The position numbers were made by a program, and so were the translations under genes. From Mesostigma viride (lineage: Eukaryota > Streptophyta > Mesostigmatophyceae > Mesostigmatales > Mesostigmataceae), in contig RPFO01000027.1 in assembly GCA_009746045.1 (NCBI GenBank), forward strand, positions 2,174,202-2,238,201: DNA of 64,000 bases, given 5' to 3'. Each line of letters begins with the position of its first letter. The first letter of the stretch is position 1. Under the pieces are notes generated by a model, which was given only the letters and a program-made list of their open reading frames with translations, was not told the DNA's origin and searched no databases. Shown piece by piece: positions 1-11,500 of this stretch.

Positions 1-76
1 GTTGTAGGCTTCTCCTCTCTTATGTTATGTCTGCTGTCGACGGGTGGTTGGTTGTCCCCTCCCCTCCGCAGCCGTC

Positions 77-2391
77 ATGTCAGAGCCTACCCCTCCGGCT
101 GAGAGCCCGCTGCCGTCCCTGCCCCTACCGGACCCTGAGCTGTACTTCGAGGCCCTTCCGGGCCGTTGGGTGTCACGGTCCAGTTTCCGGGTGGCGTCGT
201 GCATCCGGCCCTCCAGGCCCAGCATGCGGGTTTAGTCAGGGCGGCTCTCTTCGGGGTCACGTGGTACGGTCCTCCCCTGCTGAACCGCACAGCTTGTTTT
301 GCACGGGTTCGACGATGCCGGCCACTGTTTGCTAGAATGTGGCTCCAGCTGTCCAGCCTGGGACAGATAGCTGCGGTTCTCCAGTGCCCCAGGGTGTTTT
401 CCTACCTTTCTACCCCTGTGGGCCGCTCCTGCCTACGGGATGTGTTCCCCTGGCTTCCGGCCGAGGGTGATGCGGAAATAGATGAGAACCCCTGCGACCT
501 TCTACGGGCCGTAGAGTTCATGGAGATAGCAGACCAGACAGCGGGCGTAGGATTGGGCGACCCTACTCCTACGGACGCGCCGGTAGAGGCACAGTATTCC
601 CTGAGTATTCGGCCTCCCCTGCGGCGTCCTCCTCTTCAGTGTCGGCGCCTTCCCCTGTCCCGTCTTCACCGAGGTCGGTCCTGTGCGCATCGGTGGAGCC
701 TACCCCTTTGGGCTCTGGTCGTGAGCCTGATCCTCTTTCGGCGACAGTTTCTGCGATGCAGGCGCAGATCCAGTCCCTGACGGCGGCCTTCGGGGCCTTC
801 ATGGCGGCCCAGGCGCACGCTCCAGCCACGCCAGGTGGGGTGTCTGTGCAGCTGTGCCCCCTTCCCCTTCGGTCGCCTCGACGTCTACGGGTCCGTCTGT
901 GCGCGAGCCCTCGGCGGCTGCGGTTCCCTCTGTGCTGCGGCTCCTACGCCTTCGGCTACCTCTGCGCCTGCTACTGACGTACCTGCGCCTCGGCGCGAGT
1001 CCGCCGTCCCAGCGGCCGCGCCCGTCGCCGCCGCGTCCGAGCCGCCCACCACGTCAGCGCCGCCCTCGCGGGGTTTCTTCAGCGACCCGGGCGGTCTTCC
1101 CAGGCTTTGGGAGGGCGGTCCTCCGCAGAGGATCCCGGTGCCTGACTGGAGCTTGGACGGTAACCAGTCGTATGCCGGATTGCCTGTCCCCACGGGCCCT
1201 ATTTTCAACATGTGGCCTGGTGGTGCTCCGCCCCCAGAGACCGGCGCGCCAGTTGCGGAGGCGGGTCCGTCGCGACCCCCTGCGGCATCGGGTCCGACGC
1301 GGCCCCCTGTTGTACCGGCGCCGTCTGCGCCTGTGCCGGTTCCTACCCCTTCGTCGGCCCCTGTCCCTTCGGCCCCGCGGTCTTTGGCTGCGGTTGTTCG
1401 GTCCAGTGGCTCTGACCCGCGCGCCACCCGCGCTGCCGATTCCCTTCGGGAGTTGTCAGAGGGCGATCGGGATCGGGCCCCTTCTGTGGTGCATGCGACT
1501 CCGGAGTCGCGCGACACGCCTGTCTTTGGGTATGGTATGTCTGCGCTCGCCTGCCGCCAGTGTGACCTGCCGCGCGCCTCCGCCGAGCTTGCCATTTCGC
1601 CCATGTCCTACGGGTTCTCCCAGGTGTGTCGGGCGCCGCGGGACCGTGGCCTACCAGTTGAGACTGATCGGCCTCCTTTCGACATGGTTATTTTAGCTGA
1701 TCCGGTGTTCCAGGGTGAGATCCTGGTTCGGCGCGTCCTGTATCGCTGGGCTAGGCGCCACAATGACTTGGACACCTACGGCGGGTTCCAGTGGGCTTAC
1801 CCTCCGCCTCTGGGCATTATGGCCTCAGATGCCCTTACGGTAGAGTTTCCTGCGGTGCCGGGTGCCACGTACAGCACGGTCCTTCAGCCCATCCTAGAGT
1901 GGGATGCCCGTCGTCCAGCGCCCATCCCGGGCCAGGGTTTGGACTCTCGGGGTCATCCTCCTCCCCGGGCTAGCGACTACCTCGAGACGTTCGGGTCGCG
2001 ACAGTGTGCCCGTCGGTGGCGCTCCCGTGAGATTCGGCATATCCGGTTGTGGCCGTCCAACGTGGAGCCCCTGGTAGATCTGTTTTTCCCGACGGGTATG
2101 CGCCCTCGGATCCGGTACCATCGCCTGCTCCTGCGGGCTCTCTGCCTGATCGCGGTAGAGCCTTTCCTACGCCTCTTTGCCTGTGGTTTCCTGGACTGGG
2201 CCCGGGGCCAGGTCGTTCTTACGCAGCATAGGTATTACTGGGCCTTCCTGGGTCTTTTTCCTGACGGCGTGTGGGCCGATGTTTTCCTCACTGTAGATAG
2301 GCACGACAATGCTGAGGATGTGTCTCACTACCAGGCGTACCTGGATGTCCTGCTGGCCTCCCGTGGTACCTACCAGACGGATGGCCATTAG
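77..2391 (+). pseudogene. Family A ORF3, unknown protein, frameshifted (copy A1)
   Basis: The reading frame starts at the ATG at 77, just after a splice-acceptor-like CTCCCCTCCGCAG ending at 71. It ends at the TAG at 2389. Single-base indels break it near 185 and again near 600-850, so the product is read from three frames. The last 518 codons (835-2391) are open. The protein has a ~125-residue N-terminal region (around PDPELYFEALPGRW), a long Pro/Ala/Ser linker, and a ~280-residue C-terminal region with Trp- and Arg-rich blocks (around FQWAYPPPLGIMA, YRWARRHNDLDTYG and YYWAFLGLFPDGVWADV). I recognise no known domain and no clear transmembrane or envelope signature. The C-terminal region is strongly conserved at protein level in all three copies, which argues that it was functional. 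Its position after pol resembles env in retroviruses, but that is position only. Confidence 0.75.
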
Positions 2392-2760
2392 ATAGAGGGC
2401 CTTAGGCCCGACCTGAGGGTGTTGTCCCTCCGGTATATAGAGTCGCCCTCACGTTCTGGCCAGTTGACTGGTCGTTCTTGGTCCTTGGTGCTGATTTGTT
2501 TACTCTGTGTGTCCTGCCCAGTGCCGTTCCCCCCGGCAAGGACTTTGTTCCAGGCAGTTAGGGGAACCTACCACCAGGCTTGGTGCTGGCTAACCCTACA
2601 CCTCCCGGCGTGGTGGTGGAGACCGTGTGAACTATTGGTGCTTTGTATCTTGGATGGCCTGCCGATTGTGTTGGTGTGTGCTGGGTGCATTAGGTTTCCT
2701 ACCCCTTGTTTTCCTCCCTGTGCGTAGGGAGAGGGCTCCCTACCTTTGTGGGGGGGGAGG
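2392..2760 (+). other. Family A 3' non-coding region and polypurine tract
   Basis: About 370 bp lie between ORF3 and the LTR and are conserved in all three copies. The segment ends in GTGGGGGGGGAGG, directly before the LTR, the expected polypurine tract for plus-strand priming. A TATA-like GGTATATAGAG lies near 2430. No ATG-initiated frame is conserved. Confidence 0.7.
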
Positions 2761-3331
2761 TGTTACGTCGCGTAACAATTCGTTGTAGTTACGGACGTAA
2801 ATTAGGTCTTTTGCCTCGGTTGTCCCTAGGTTTACGTGTAGCTCCTACCGGGACATTATTGTCCTCGTAACAGTACTGTGGTACATTGGGTGCCGTTGGG
2901 CGCCGCGCCGCGTACTTTACTAGTGGTCCTGATCCTTGGTAGAATGTAGTGGACCAGCGTGCATCAGTAGATGTAGTGGACCAGCGTGCATCTGTAGGCG
3001 AGGGCCATGTCGGCCCGAGCGTGTTGGACCGTTGGTGACCATTTATGCGCGTTCTACCCCTTGTGTGTGTACTCGGCGTGTGTTAAATGAATTAACACAT
3101 TTAGGCTTGGGTCACGGCAGTGTAGTTGTGTTTCCTTCCTCTATTCCTGGAGTAAACGGGTTTTGATAAATGGTTGTATGGCGTATTATAGTAACACCTA
3201 CGTTAATGCATTGAGATCAGCTCCGTCACGTTCGTCTTTCGCCAGAGGGTTGAGTAGAGGAGGCCTGACCAGTTTAGGTAGTATCAGGCCCATTAGAGGT
3301 AGAGGTGGAGGTAGATATCCGCGGCGTAACA
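2761..3331 (+). repeat. Family A 3' LTR (copy A1), 571 bp
   Basis: The LTR begins TGTTACGTCGCGTAACA, itself a near-perfect palindrome, and ends CGGCGTAACA, so the termini are TGTTACG...CGTAACA. It matches the LTRs at 25780-26342 and 51061-51623. Near its 3' end an ATG at 3178 opens an Arg/Gly-rich frame that stays open to the LTR end, as in the other copies. It contains GGAGTAAACG where the other LTRs have GGAATAAACG. Confidence 0.93.
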
Positions 3332-4615
3332 CCCAGCCCGCTCCAGCTTTTTCATGATCTACTGGGCCGTAATCAGGTATTCACCAGTATGCCTCATGGC
3401 GACATTACTCAGGTCCAATGGCTTCCCTGGTCTAATAACGCGCCCTATTAGCCTTTCACCTGTCACCGCCACACGTGTGTGTGCCCACCTTCATTAGGAT
3501 TCGCTGATACTTCCTTTCCCCTCTCACCTCTTTGGTCCATAATTGGCTAATAAAATATACCCATTTCCCCGAAAACTGAACCCCCGACGCAGTCGGGGCA
3601 CGTGTAGGGTGTAGATTCCGTAACGTCTTTATTTCATGTCCATCCATCTACGGACACGATGGTCCGAGAAATGAAAAATTCATCGCTTTGGACCGAATCT
3701 GACCAAATCTCGGGGACAAGTGCTTCAAGGCCACCAACTCCGACGAAATCTACCAGTTCGTACTGGTCCCACTCGGGTCAGTGACACAAGTGCGGCGTGG
3801 GCAACAACAACAGGCAGTGTGGACTGTTTTTTGCCCTGTTTTCGCAATGATAGTAGTATGCAATGATGGCGATGGCGTAACGGCTTGCAAAGCTCTCCAC
3901 TAACACCGCTGTGTAAGGTCCATATCCGGCTTGGATTCAACAACAAACGCATCAATTAGTGACCCCCCCGCGGGACATAGTCGTGCCTTCGCACCTCCTG
4001 ACCTAACTTGCTTGCAACAAAACTACGTACGGTACGTACGTAGTACTCCGAAGAGGCTGACAAGCTTACAAATTTTCCGCCGTGTCGCCGTCTGTACGTG
4101 CTAGAGAAGGTCTACTTAATATGGGCGATCCCAGCAATTATTACCTGTCATGGATTGTATGTAACCCATTGGTTAAAATATATAACATTTGGCCGGCCCT
4201 GCATACAGTATTCTGCTGAGTACTGCGAGTGCACTCAATATGCATGTTGCGGCAAATTTCTGGCTGTGTGCAAACTACCGCCAGTAGTTGCAATCGGTCG
4301 TTTGCGCATGCATTCCGCATATACATCGTGCTGTAGCCTGGAAAGTACGTACGTAGTGTGTGTTTTTTTTATCATGATCACCGCGGGTTGCTATTGTTGT
4401 ACAGTAGTACTTGGCATGTAGCTATCGATTAGTTAGATCCTAGGCTTCGCGATAGCGACCTCTTCGCATTGGGCGGAAGAATGGCGCGTGGCGATCGGTC
4501 AGGGCACCCAGTGGATGCGTGGATAGGTGGTGGCAGTGTGTGGGGCGTGGTTGGGCCAGGTGGCAGTGGGTGGGTGTGGTGGGGGCGGTGGGGGCGTGGG
4601 AAGTGCGTGAGAGTT
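3332..4615. other. Intergenic, no gene seen
   Basis: I see no credible coding frame or known repeat here. The sequence just after the LTR (CCCAGCC) would carry one half of the A1 target duplication; the other half is outside the window. The alternating GTACGTAC stretch at 4022-4046 is simple sequence. Confidence 0.5.
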
Positions 4616-5166
4616 TGGATAGGCTTCTCCGGACGCGGGCATAGAAGGCTATCCACGTATACCCGGTTGGCAGCCGTTCTGGGTGTGCGAGTGTCTTTTT
4701 TTGAAATAGAAGCCTATCCACGACCAACTGGCGGGAGTGGCTGGAGAGGGCGTGCCAATTTCGTTCGATGGGTGGGAGGGGGGTTGAGAGGGCTCGAGTT
4801 TGGATAGGCTTCTTTTGGTATTCTTCGGTTTTAGACAATAAGAGTAAGAATAATATGGGCTATAGGGCCAATATACGGATGCGTATATGGGGTGTAGGGG
4901 GTATACGGGTCAGGGGGCTGGGGAGAATATTGTTGGAAGGGATTGTCAAAAAAGAAGGCACTCCAGAGAAGCCTATCCACGACCAAAGGGCGGGAGGTGC
5001 CGGAGAGGGGTCGCCAAAATCGTTCGATGGGCGGGAGGGGGGTTGAGAGGGTTCGAGTTTGGATAGGCTTCTCTTTCGGACAGGGGTGTATAGTGGGCGG
5101 GCGCGTCGTTTGGCGGGGTGAAGGTGGATAGGCTTCTCCTCGCGAGCGGTTAGAAGGCTATCCACG
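4616..5166. repeat. Modular hairpin repeats built on GTGGATAGGCTTCT
   Basis: The motif GTGGATAGGCTTCT or its complement AGAAGCCTATCCAC occurs at about 4616, 4645, 4708, 4801, 4967, 5059, 5124 and 5152. Two compact hairpins (4616-4657 and 5124-5165) flank two longer ~105-bp modules (4708-4814 and 4967-5072). The longer modules resemble each other across their whole length, including a shared GGGAGGGGGGTTGAGAGGG. No coding capacity is evident. Confidence 0.7.
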
Positions 5167-5489
5167 TCGGGAGTGTGCGGTGGGGGGGTGAGTGCGCTGA
5201 CAGGGGGTCGGTTCGGCCCGTCCTAGTCAGACATATTTATTTGCATCCACAGCTCGTTCCTATTTTGCGTTTCTTATATTGTGACGACGTTGTCTTTCTG
5301 GTTCCCGGCGGAACTCTTCATTTCCATGAAAATGTATGTATACTTGTGATCAATCAGACATCATTCGCGGTTTAATCTTTGCGCAGGATATGTGCTTGCA
5401 AATTTAGCATTAACTAGTTGTTGCTATGAATGATATGTATGTCATATCTGTTTTCTGGCCGATGGGTGCAGGAAGTTAACTGCTAAGGG
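5167..5489. other. Upstream region of the lectin/VWD gene
   Basis: About 320 bp precede the proposed start codon at 5490. The core promoter should lie here, but I see no convincing TATA box or initiator. Confidence 0.4.
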
Positions 5490-5571
5490 ATGGAACCTCA
5501 GCAACCGGCTGCCCTATTGGTTGGTTGCGTGGTGATACTTTGCTTTGGGATCGCCTACGCACCACCAGGCA
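5490..5571 (+). CDS. Exon 1: start codon and signal peptide
   Basis: The exon begins ATGGAACCTCAGCAACC and encodes a short N-terminus, then a hydrophobic run ([17 protein letters not shown]) typical of a cleaved signal peptide. The donor is A|GTAAGT at 5572. One base is left over (phase 1), which fits the next exon exactly. Confidence 0.72.
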
Positions 5572-8500
5572 GTAAGTGGCTTTAATGACGTCTAGTAGTG
5601 AACATCATAGTATTGACTCTCATAATGTAAAAGTGGTATGTATGTATGTATGTAAGTAAGGTGGGGCCAAAACCTTGGAATAATGAGGGCTGGGATTTTG
5701 GAGTTATAACTTACACGTGCCCACGTCAACTTGGTATGTACTGAGGCATTTGGGCCGAGAAATAGGGTAAGGATTAAGGAATCTCCTTCGTGCTCTTTCC
5801 TTTCAATCAATTGTGTTGCCCCCCCCCACCCACCCCCACCCCGCCACCAAATCATTGTCTCCTTCCTTACATGGAACATGCACTACTTTCCTTTATACTA
5901 GTGTATCATCAAAACCTGCCTTGGTATCAGCATGTCAGACATGCATGTGTGTCACTCACCATACAACAACATGTGGCTTCTAGTCCGTCTTCTTTCATGA
6001 TTTTTCCTTCACTCACGATAGTGTTAGGATGCAAGCTGCCCCGCATTGCAATATATGGTGCATGCACTTACAAACGTATCAGTAGCAAGAGAAGGGGAAG
6101 TAACAGGGATGGCCAGGAGCCCTGCAAGGAATGGAAATTGGCGGGTCAGGGGCAGTGGTTGCGACGTTATTCATATCAGAGTGCGCTAAGAGCTGTGTTT
6201 CTATGTACTACTGTTTTTGTTTAAAACTCATTTCCCCCCCCCCTTCTCCCCTTCTCCCCTTCTCCCCTTCTCCCCTTCTCCCCTTCTCCCCTTCTCCCCT
6301 TCTCCCCTTCTCCCCTTCTCCCCTTCTCCCCTTCTCCCTTCTCCCCTTCTCCCCTTCTCCCCTTCTCCCCTTCTCCCCTTCTCCCCTTCTCCCCTTCTCC
6401 CCTTCTCCCCTTCTCCCCTTCTCCCCTTCTCCCCTTCTCCCCTTCTCCCTTCTTCTCCCCTTCTCCCCTTCTCCCCTTCTCCCCTTCTCCCCTTCTCCCC
6501 TTCTCCCCTTCTCCCCTTCTCCCCTTCTCCCTTCTCCCCTTCTCCCCTTCTCCCCTTCTCCCCTTCTCCCCTTCTCCCCTTCTCCCCTTCTCCCCTTCTC
6601 CCCTTCTCCCCTTCTCCCCTTCTCCCTTCTCCCCTTCTCCCCTTCTCCCCTTCTCCCTTCTCTCTCCCTTCTCCCCTTCTCCCCTTCTCCCTTCTCCCCT
6701 TCTCCCCTTCTCCCCTTCTCCCCTTCTCCCCTTCTCCCCTTCTCCCCTTCTCCCCTTCTCCCCTTCTCCCCTTCTCCCCTTCTCCCCTTCTCCCCTTCTC
6801 CCCTTCTCCCCTTCTCCCCTTCTCCCCTTCTCCCCTTCTCCCCTTCTCCCCTTCTCCCCTTCTCCCCTTCTCCCCTTCTCCCCTTCTCCCCTTCTCCCCT
6901 TCTCCCCTTCTCCCTTCTCCCCTTCTCCCCTTCTCCCTTCTCCCTTCTCCCCTTCTCCCTTCTCCCCTTCTCCCCTTCTCCCTTCTCCCCTTCTCCCCTT
7001 CTCCCCTTCTCCCCTTCTCCCCTTCTCCCCTTCTCCCCTTCTCCCCTTCTCCCTTCTCCCTTCTCCCCTTCTCCCCTTCTCCCCTTCTCCCCTTCTCCCC
7101 TTCTCCCCTTCTCCCCTTCTCCCCTTCTCCCCTTCTCCCCTTCTCCCCTTCTCCCCTTCTCCCCTTCTCCCCTTCTCCCCTTCTCACCCTCTCACCCTCT
7201 CACCCTCTCACCCTCTCACCCTCTCACCCTCTCACCCTCTCACCCTCTCACCCTCTCACCCTCTCACCCTCTCACCCTCTCACCCTCTCACCCTCTCACC
7301 CTCTCACCCTCTCACCCTCTCACCCTCTCACCCTCTCACCCTCTCACCCTCTCACCCTCTCACCCTCTCACCCTCTCACCCTCTCACCCTCTCACCCTCT
7401 CACCCTCTCACCCTCTCACCCTCTCACCCTCTCACCCTCTCACCCTCTCACCCTCTCACCCTCTCACCCTCTCACCCTCTCACCCTCTCACCCTCTCACC
7501 CTCTCACCCTCTCACCCTCTCACCCTCTCACCCTCTCACCCTCTCACCCTCTCACCCTCTCACCCTCTCACCCTCTCACCCTCTCACCCTCTCACCCTCT
7601 CACCCTCTCACCCTCTCACCCTCTCACCCTCTCACCCTCTCACCCTCTCACCCTCTCACCCTCTCACCCTCTCACCCTCTCACCCTCTCACCCTCTCACC
7701 CTCTCACCCTCTCACCCTCTCACCTCTCACCCTCTCACCCTCTCACCCTCTCACCCCTCACCCTCTCACCCTCTCACCCTCTCACCCTCTCACCCTCTCA
7801 CCCTCTCACCCTCTCACCCTCTCACCCTCTCACCCTCTCACCTTCTCACCTTCTCACCTTCTCACCTCCTCACCTTCTCACCTCCTCACCTCCTCACCTC
7901 CTCACCTCCTCACCTCCTCACCTCCTCACCTCCTCACCTCCTCACCTCCTCACCTCCTCACCTCCTCACCTCCTCACCTCCTCACCTCCTCACCTCCTCA
8001 CCTCCTCACCTCCTCACCTCCTCACCTCCTCACCTCCTCACCTCCTCACCTCCTCACCTCCTCACCTCCTCACCTCCTCACCTCCTTACCCCTCACCCCT
8101 CACCCCCTCACCCCCTCACCCCCTCACCCCCTCACCCCCTCACCCCCTCACCCCTTCACCCCCTCACCCCTCACCCCTCACCCCTCACCCCCTTACCCAC
8201 TCTGACCCCCTTACCCCTCACCCCCTCTGATGCATTACATTCTCGGATTGTTCGTTTGCTTTTTGAGAAAGCCTTCACTTGAGTTAATGGTGTTGTTGCT
8301 TCATGCCATGTAAATTACTTGTTGCCCGTAATATGTTGTACTTTGGTGGTTGCAGTTCCATGCGTTGCCACTGATCCTACTCCATGCGCTGATCCTGGAA
8401 AGATCTGCTTCCAGGGCTTCTGTACACGTAAGTTTCTTCCGGAACTTTACCCGGCGACGTGATGCTCAGTTAGCAGCAACAACAAATTTGCCTGGTTCGG

Positions 8501-11500
8501 TCAGCAAACATTGCTTGGTTAGTAACCGTGTGGTACTGGTCCAGAACGGAGGTGCGTCCATTTTTTAAATGTATCTACTTTTGCATTCTTCCCTTCTGTG
8601 ACGGGATCCTCAGGATGTGATCCCCTAAGTCGAGTGCGTTTCAGCTGTGTGTGTCCAACGGTATGCCTGTTATTGCTTCTCATATCATGTTATTGCTTCT
8701 CATATAGTGCCCATGGTACAGTCCAAAGCTCTGTTTGTTTTCCGTGTTCATTATGTAGAGATGTCATCTTGCATGACACAGCGTACATGTTGGCGTGTAG
8801 TCTGGGCGAGCAAGCGTCACCGTGCATGTGGGTCGACGTGCTGCATGGCACGTAGTTTGCTAGCTGTTTGGCAGCTGGCTGAATACCGCTCGACCACGAG
8901 AGAGTAACTCCTTGTGACTCTGCAGTGGACGCAATCGAGTACATATGTACGTGGCATTAGTGCAATCCACAAGGTGCGCCATTATTAGGAATCACATGGG
9001 TAGCATCATTGTCCTCTAATTCATTCTATTACTAAGTGCTTAATCCAGGTTTAACGGGAACGGGCCATGAAGGCTTTATGCTATGTATGCATTTACGCTC
9101 TGACAATTTAAACAGTTTGAAACCATTTTCGACATCTTCGGCATTATACATGCATAGGGTTTACACATATCCAAGTATACATTTTGTGCGGAAATGCATG
9201 CTGATAACATCTTGGCCATACGCCCGTTTATCCCTCTGCATGTCTCGTCTGCCCTGCTTGTCCATGTCTCTATGCACGTGTCTGGCCCATGAGTGTGTGC
9301 GTATGTATGTGCGTATGTGCGTATGTGCGTATGTGCGTACGTGCGTACGTGCGTACGTACACCTCAGTGTGTACATCTGTGTACATCTGTGCATCTACGT
9401 GTCGGTGCATCAGTTCGTAGGTGGGCATGTGCATCTATGCGTAGGTGTGTCCTAGTGCCTTTTGGTCTATCCATGTGTCTATTTGCCTTGGAAGTTCATG
9501 TAAGCTTGCCTCTTTGTCTCTTTTCTGCTGTCTCTTGGTCTCTTGGCCTCTTGGCCTCTTGGCCTCTTGGCCTCTTGGCCTCTTGGCCTCTTGGCCTCTT
9601 GGCCTCTTGGCCTCTTGGCCTCTTGGCCTCTTGGCCTCTTGGCCTCTTGGCCTCTTGGCCTCTTGGCCTCTTGGCCTCTTGGCCTCTTGGCCTCTTGGCC
9701 TCTTGGCCTCTTGGCCTCTTGGCCTCTTGGCCTCTTGGCCTCTTGGCCTCTTGGCCTCTTGGCCTCTTGGCCTCTTGGCCGCGTCGCCTCTTGGCCTCTT
9801 GGCCTCTTGGCCGCGTCGCCTCTTGGCCGCGTCGCCGCGTCGCCTGTTGGCCGCGTCGCCTGTTGGCCGCGTCGCCCCTTCGCCCCTTCGCCCCTTCGCC
9901 CCTTCGCCTTTCTGCCTTTCTGCCTTTTCGCCTTTTCGCCTTTTCGCCTTTTCGCCTTTTCGCCTTTTCGCCTTTTCGCCTTTTCGCCTTTTCGCCTTTT
10001 CGCCTTTTCGCCTTTTCGCCTTTTCGCCTTTTCGCCTTTTCGCCTTTTCGCCTTTTCGCCTTTTCGCCTTTTCGCCTTTCTGCCTTTCTGCCTTTTCGCC
10101 TTTTCGCCTTTTCGCCTTTTCGCCTTTTCGCCTTTTCGCCTTTTCGCCTTTTCGCCTTTTCGCCTTTTCGCCTTTTCGCCTTTTCGCCTTTTCGCCTTTT
10201 CGCCTTTTCGCCTTTTCGCCTTTTCGCCTTTTCGCCTTTTCGCCTTTTCGCCTTTTCGCCTTTTCGCCTTTTCGCCTTTTCGCCTTTTCGCCTTTTCGCC
10301 TTTTCGCCTTTTCGCCTTTTCGCCTTTTCGCCTTTTTGCCTTCTTGCCTTTTTGCCTTTTTGCCTTTTTGCCTTTTTGCCTTTTTGCCTTCTTGCCTTCT
10401 TGCCTTCTTGCCTTCTTGCCTTCTTGCCTTCTTGCCTTCTTGCCTTCTTGCCTTCTTGCCTTCTTGCCTTCTTGCCTTCTTGCCTTCTTGCCTTCTTGCC
10501 TTCTTGCCTTCTTGCCTTTTTGCCTTCTTGCCTTCTTGCCTTCTTGCCTTCTTGCCTTCTTGCCTTTTTGCCTTTTTGCCTTTTTGCCTTTTTGCCTTCT
10601 TGCCTTTTTGCCTTCTTTTCTCTTCGTCTCTTGGTGTCTTTGTGTCCGTCAGTCTAGTTTTTGTCTCTTTCAGCCCCATTCAGTTTCTTTCATGCAGTCT
10701 ATCTGTCTATGTGACTGTTCGTTTATGTGTATTAGTGTATGTTTTTCTGAGCTGTATGCCCATTTTATAGTTATGTTGGGGCGGGCTCAAAGGGGGCCGG
10801 TCTGCTGCTTGTATCGTAGCTCTACCGTACGTCACCTGCACCGTGTGAGGTGCTTTGTGCTAATTACCCAGGACTAGAGTAGAAGAGGACTGGCTTTAGC
10901 CGGTACTAAAGCAAGGGCATGCAGCATGATGACTGTCTGGTGTACCGAAAATCTCAGTTTATCGTAGCGCTAAAAAGTTTGTTTAACCATACAGTCAAAG
11001 TCCTTCCATGGCCGCCCTGGTCGGCTGATTATAGTTGGCATGCAGTGTCCAGTGGAGTGAGTGGATGTTAATGTTTTGATGTGTGAATGTGTGTCGTTAA
11101 TGTGTTACAATAATGTGTCAATGTCTCACATTCGCTTGTGCTTAGCGTGTTGATGTGTGAATGTGTGTCGTTAATGTGTTACAACAATGTGTCAATGTCT
11201 CACATTCGCTTGTGCTTAGCGTGTTGATGTGTGAATGTGTGTCGTTAATGTGTTACAACACATTGTTAATGTCTCACATTTGCTTGTGCTTTGTGTCGTG
11301 GCAATTATTACACTGGCTTTCTGCAGCGCTCGTCGATGGATGCCCAATCGGTTATGGTTGGACCCCAGATGGTGCATCTGGGTGCTTGTCCGCCACTGGG
11401 CTTCCTGATCCAACATTTGATATCGGCGCCGCTGAATGTCCTGGTTATTGGGTCACGAGGTTCCCAGATGGCATGAACGAAGCACGCCTTGCAACAATCA

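Larger units (their letters stand above)
1..3331 (+). mobile_element. Family A Ty3/gypsy chromovirus, 3' portion (copy A1)
   Basis: The window opens inside a retrotransposon. What remains is the third ORF, a 3' non-coding stretch, a polypurine tract at 2749-2760 and a complete LTR. The same order and near-identical sequence recur at 48354-51623 (+) and 31852-35078 (-), where they follow an integrase with a chromodomain. That identifies this piece as the 3' end of the same family. The rest of the element lies upstream of the window. Confidence 0.9.

Noticed and set aside
2419-2727. Conserved ~70-102 codon frame between ORF3 and the LTR in all three copies
   Set aside because: No ATG start, and the DNA itself is nearly identical among copies, so conservation says nothing about coding.
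4616-5166. CRISPR-like array
   Set aside because: Eukaryotic context, motifs in both orientations, irregular spacing and no unique spacers.
6131-8230. Long frames of ~660-700 codons (and ~320 on the minus strand) across 6131-8230
   Set aside because: They exist only because 8-bp repeats without stop trinucleotides are open in every frame. The region is intronic simple sequence.
9293-10877. Three overlapping + frames and one - frame of 414-454 codons
   Set aside because: Same artefact from the second octamer array; they consist of repeated 8-residue units in all frames.
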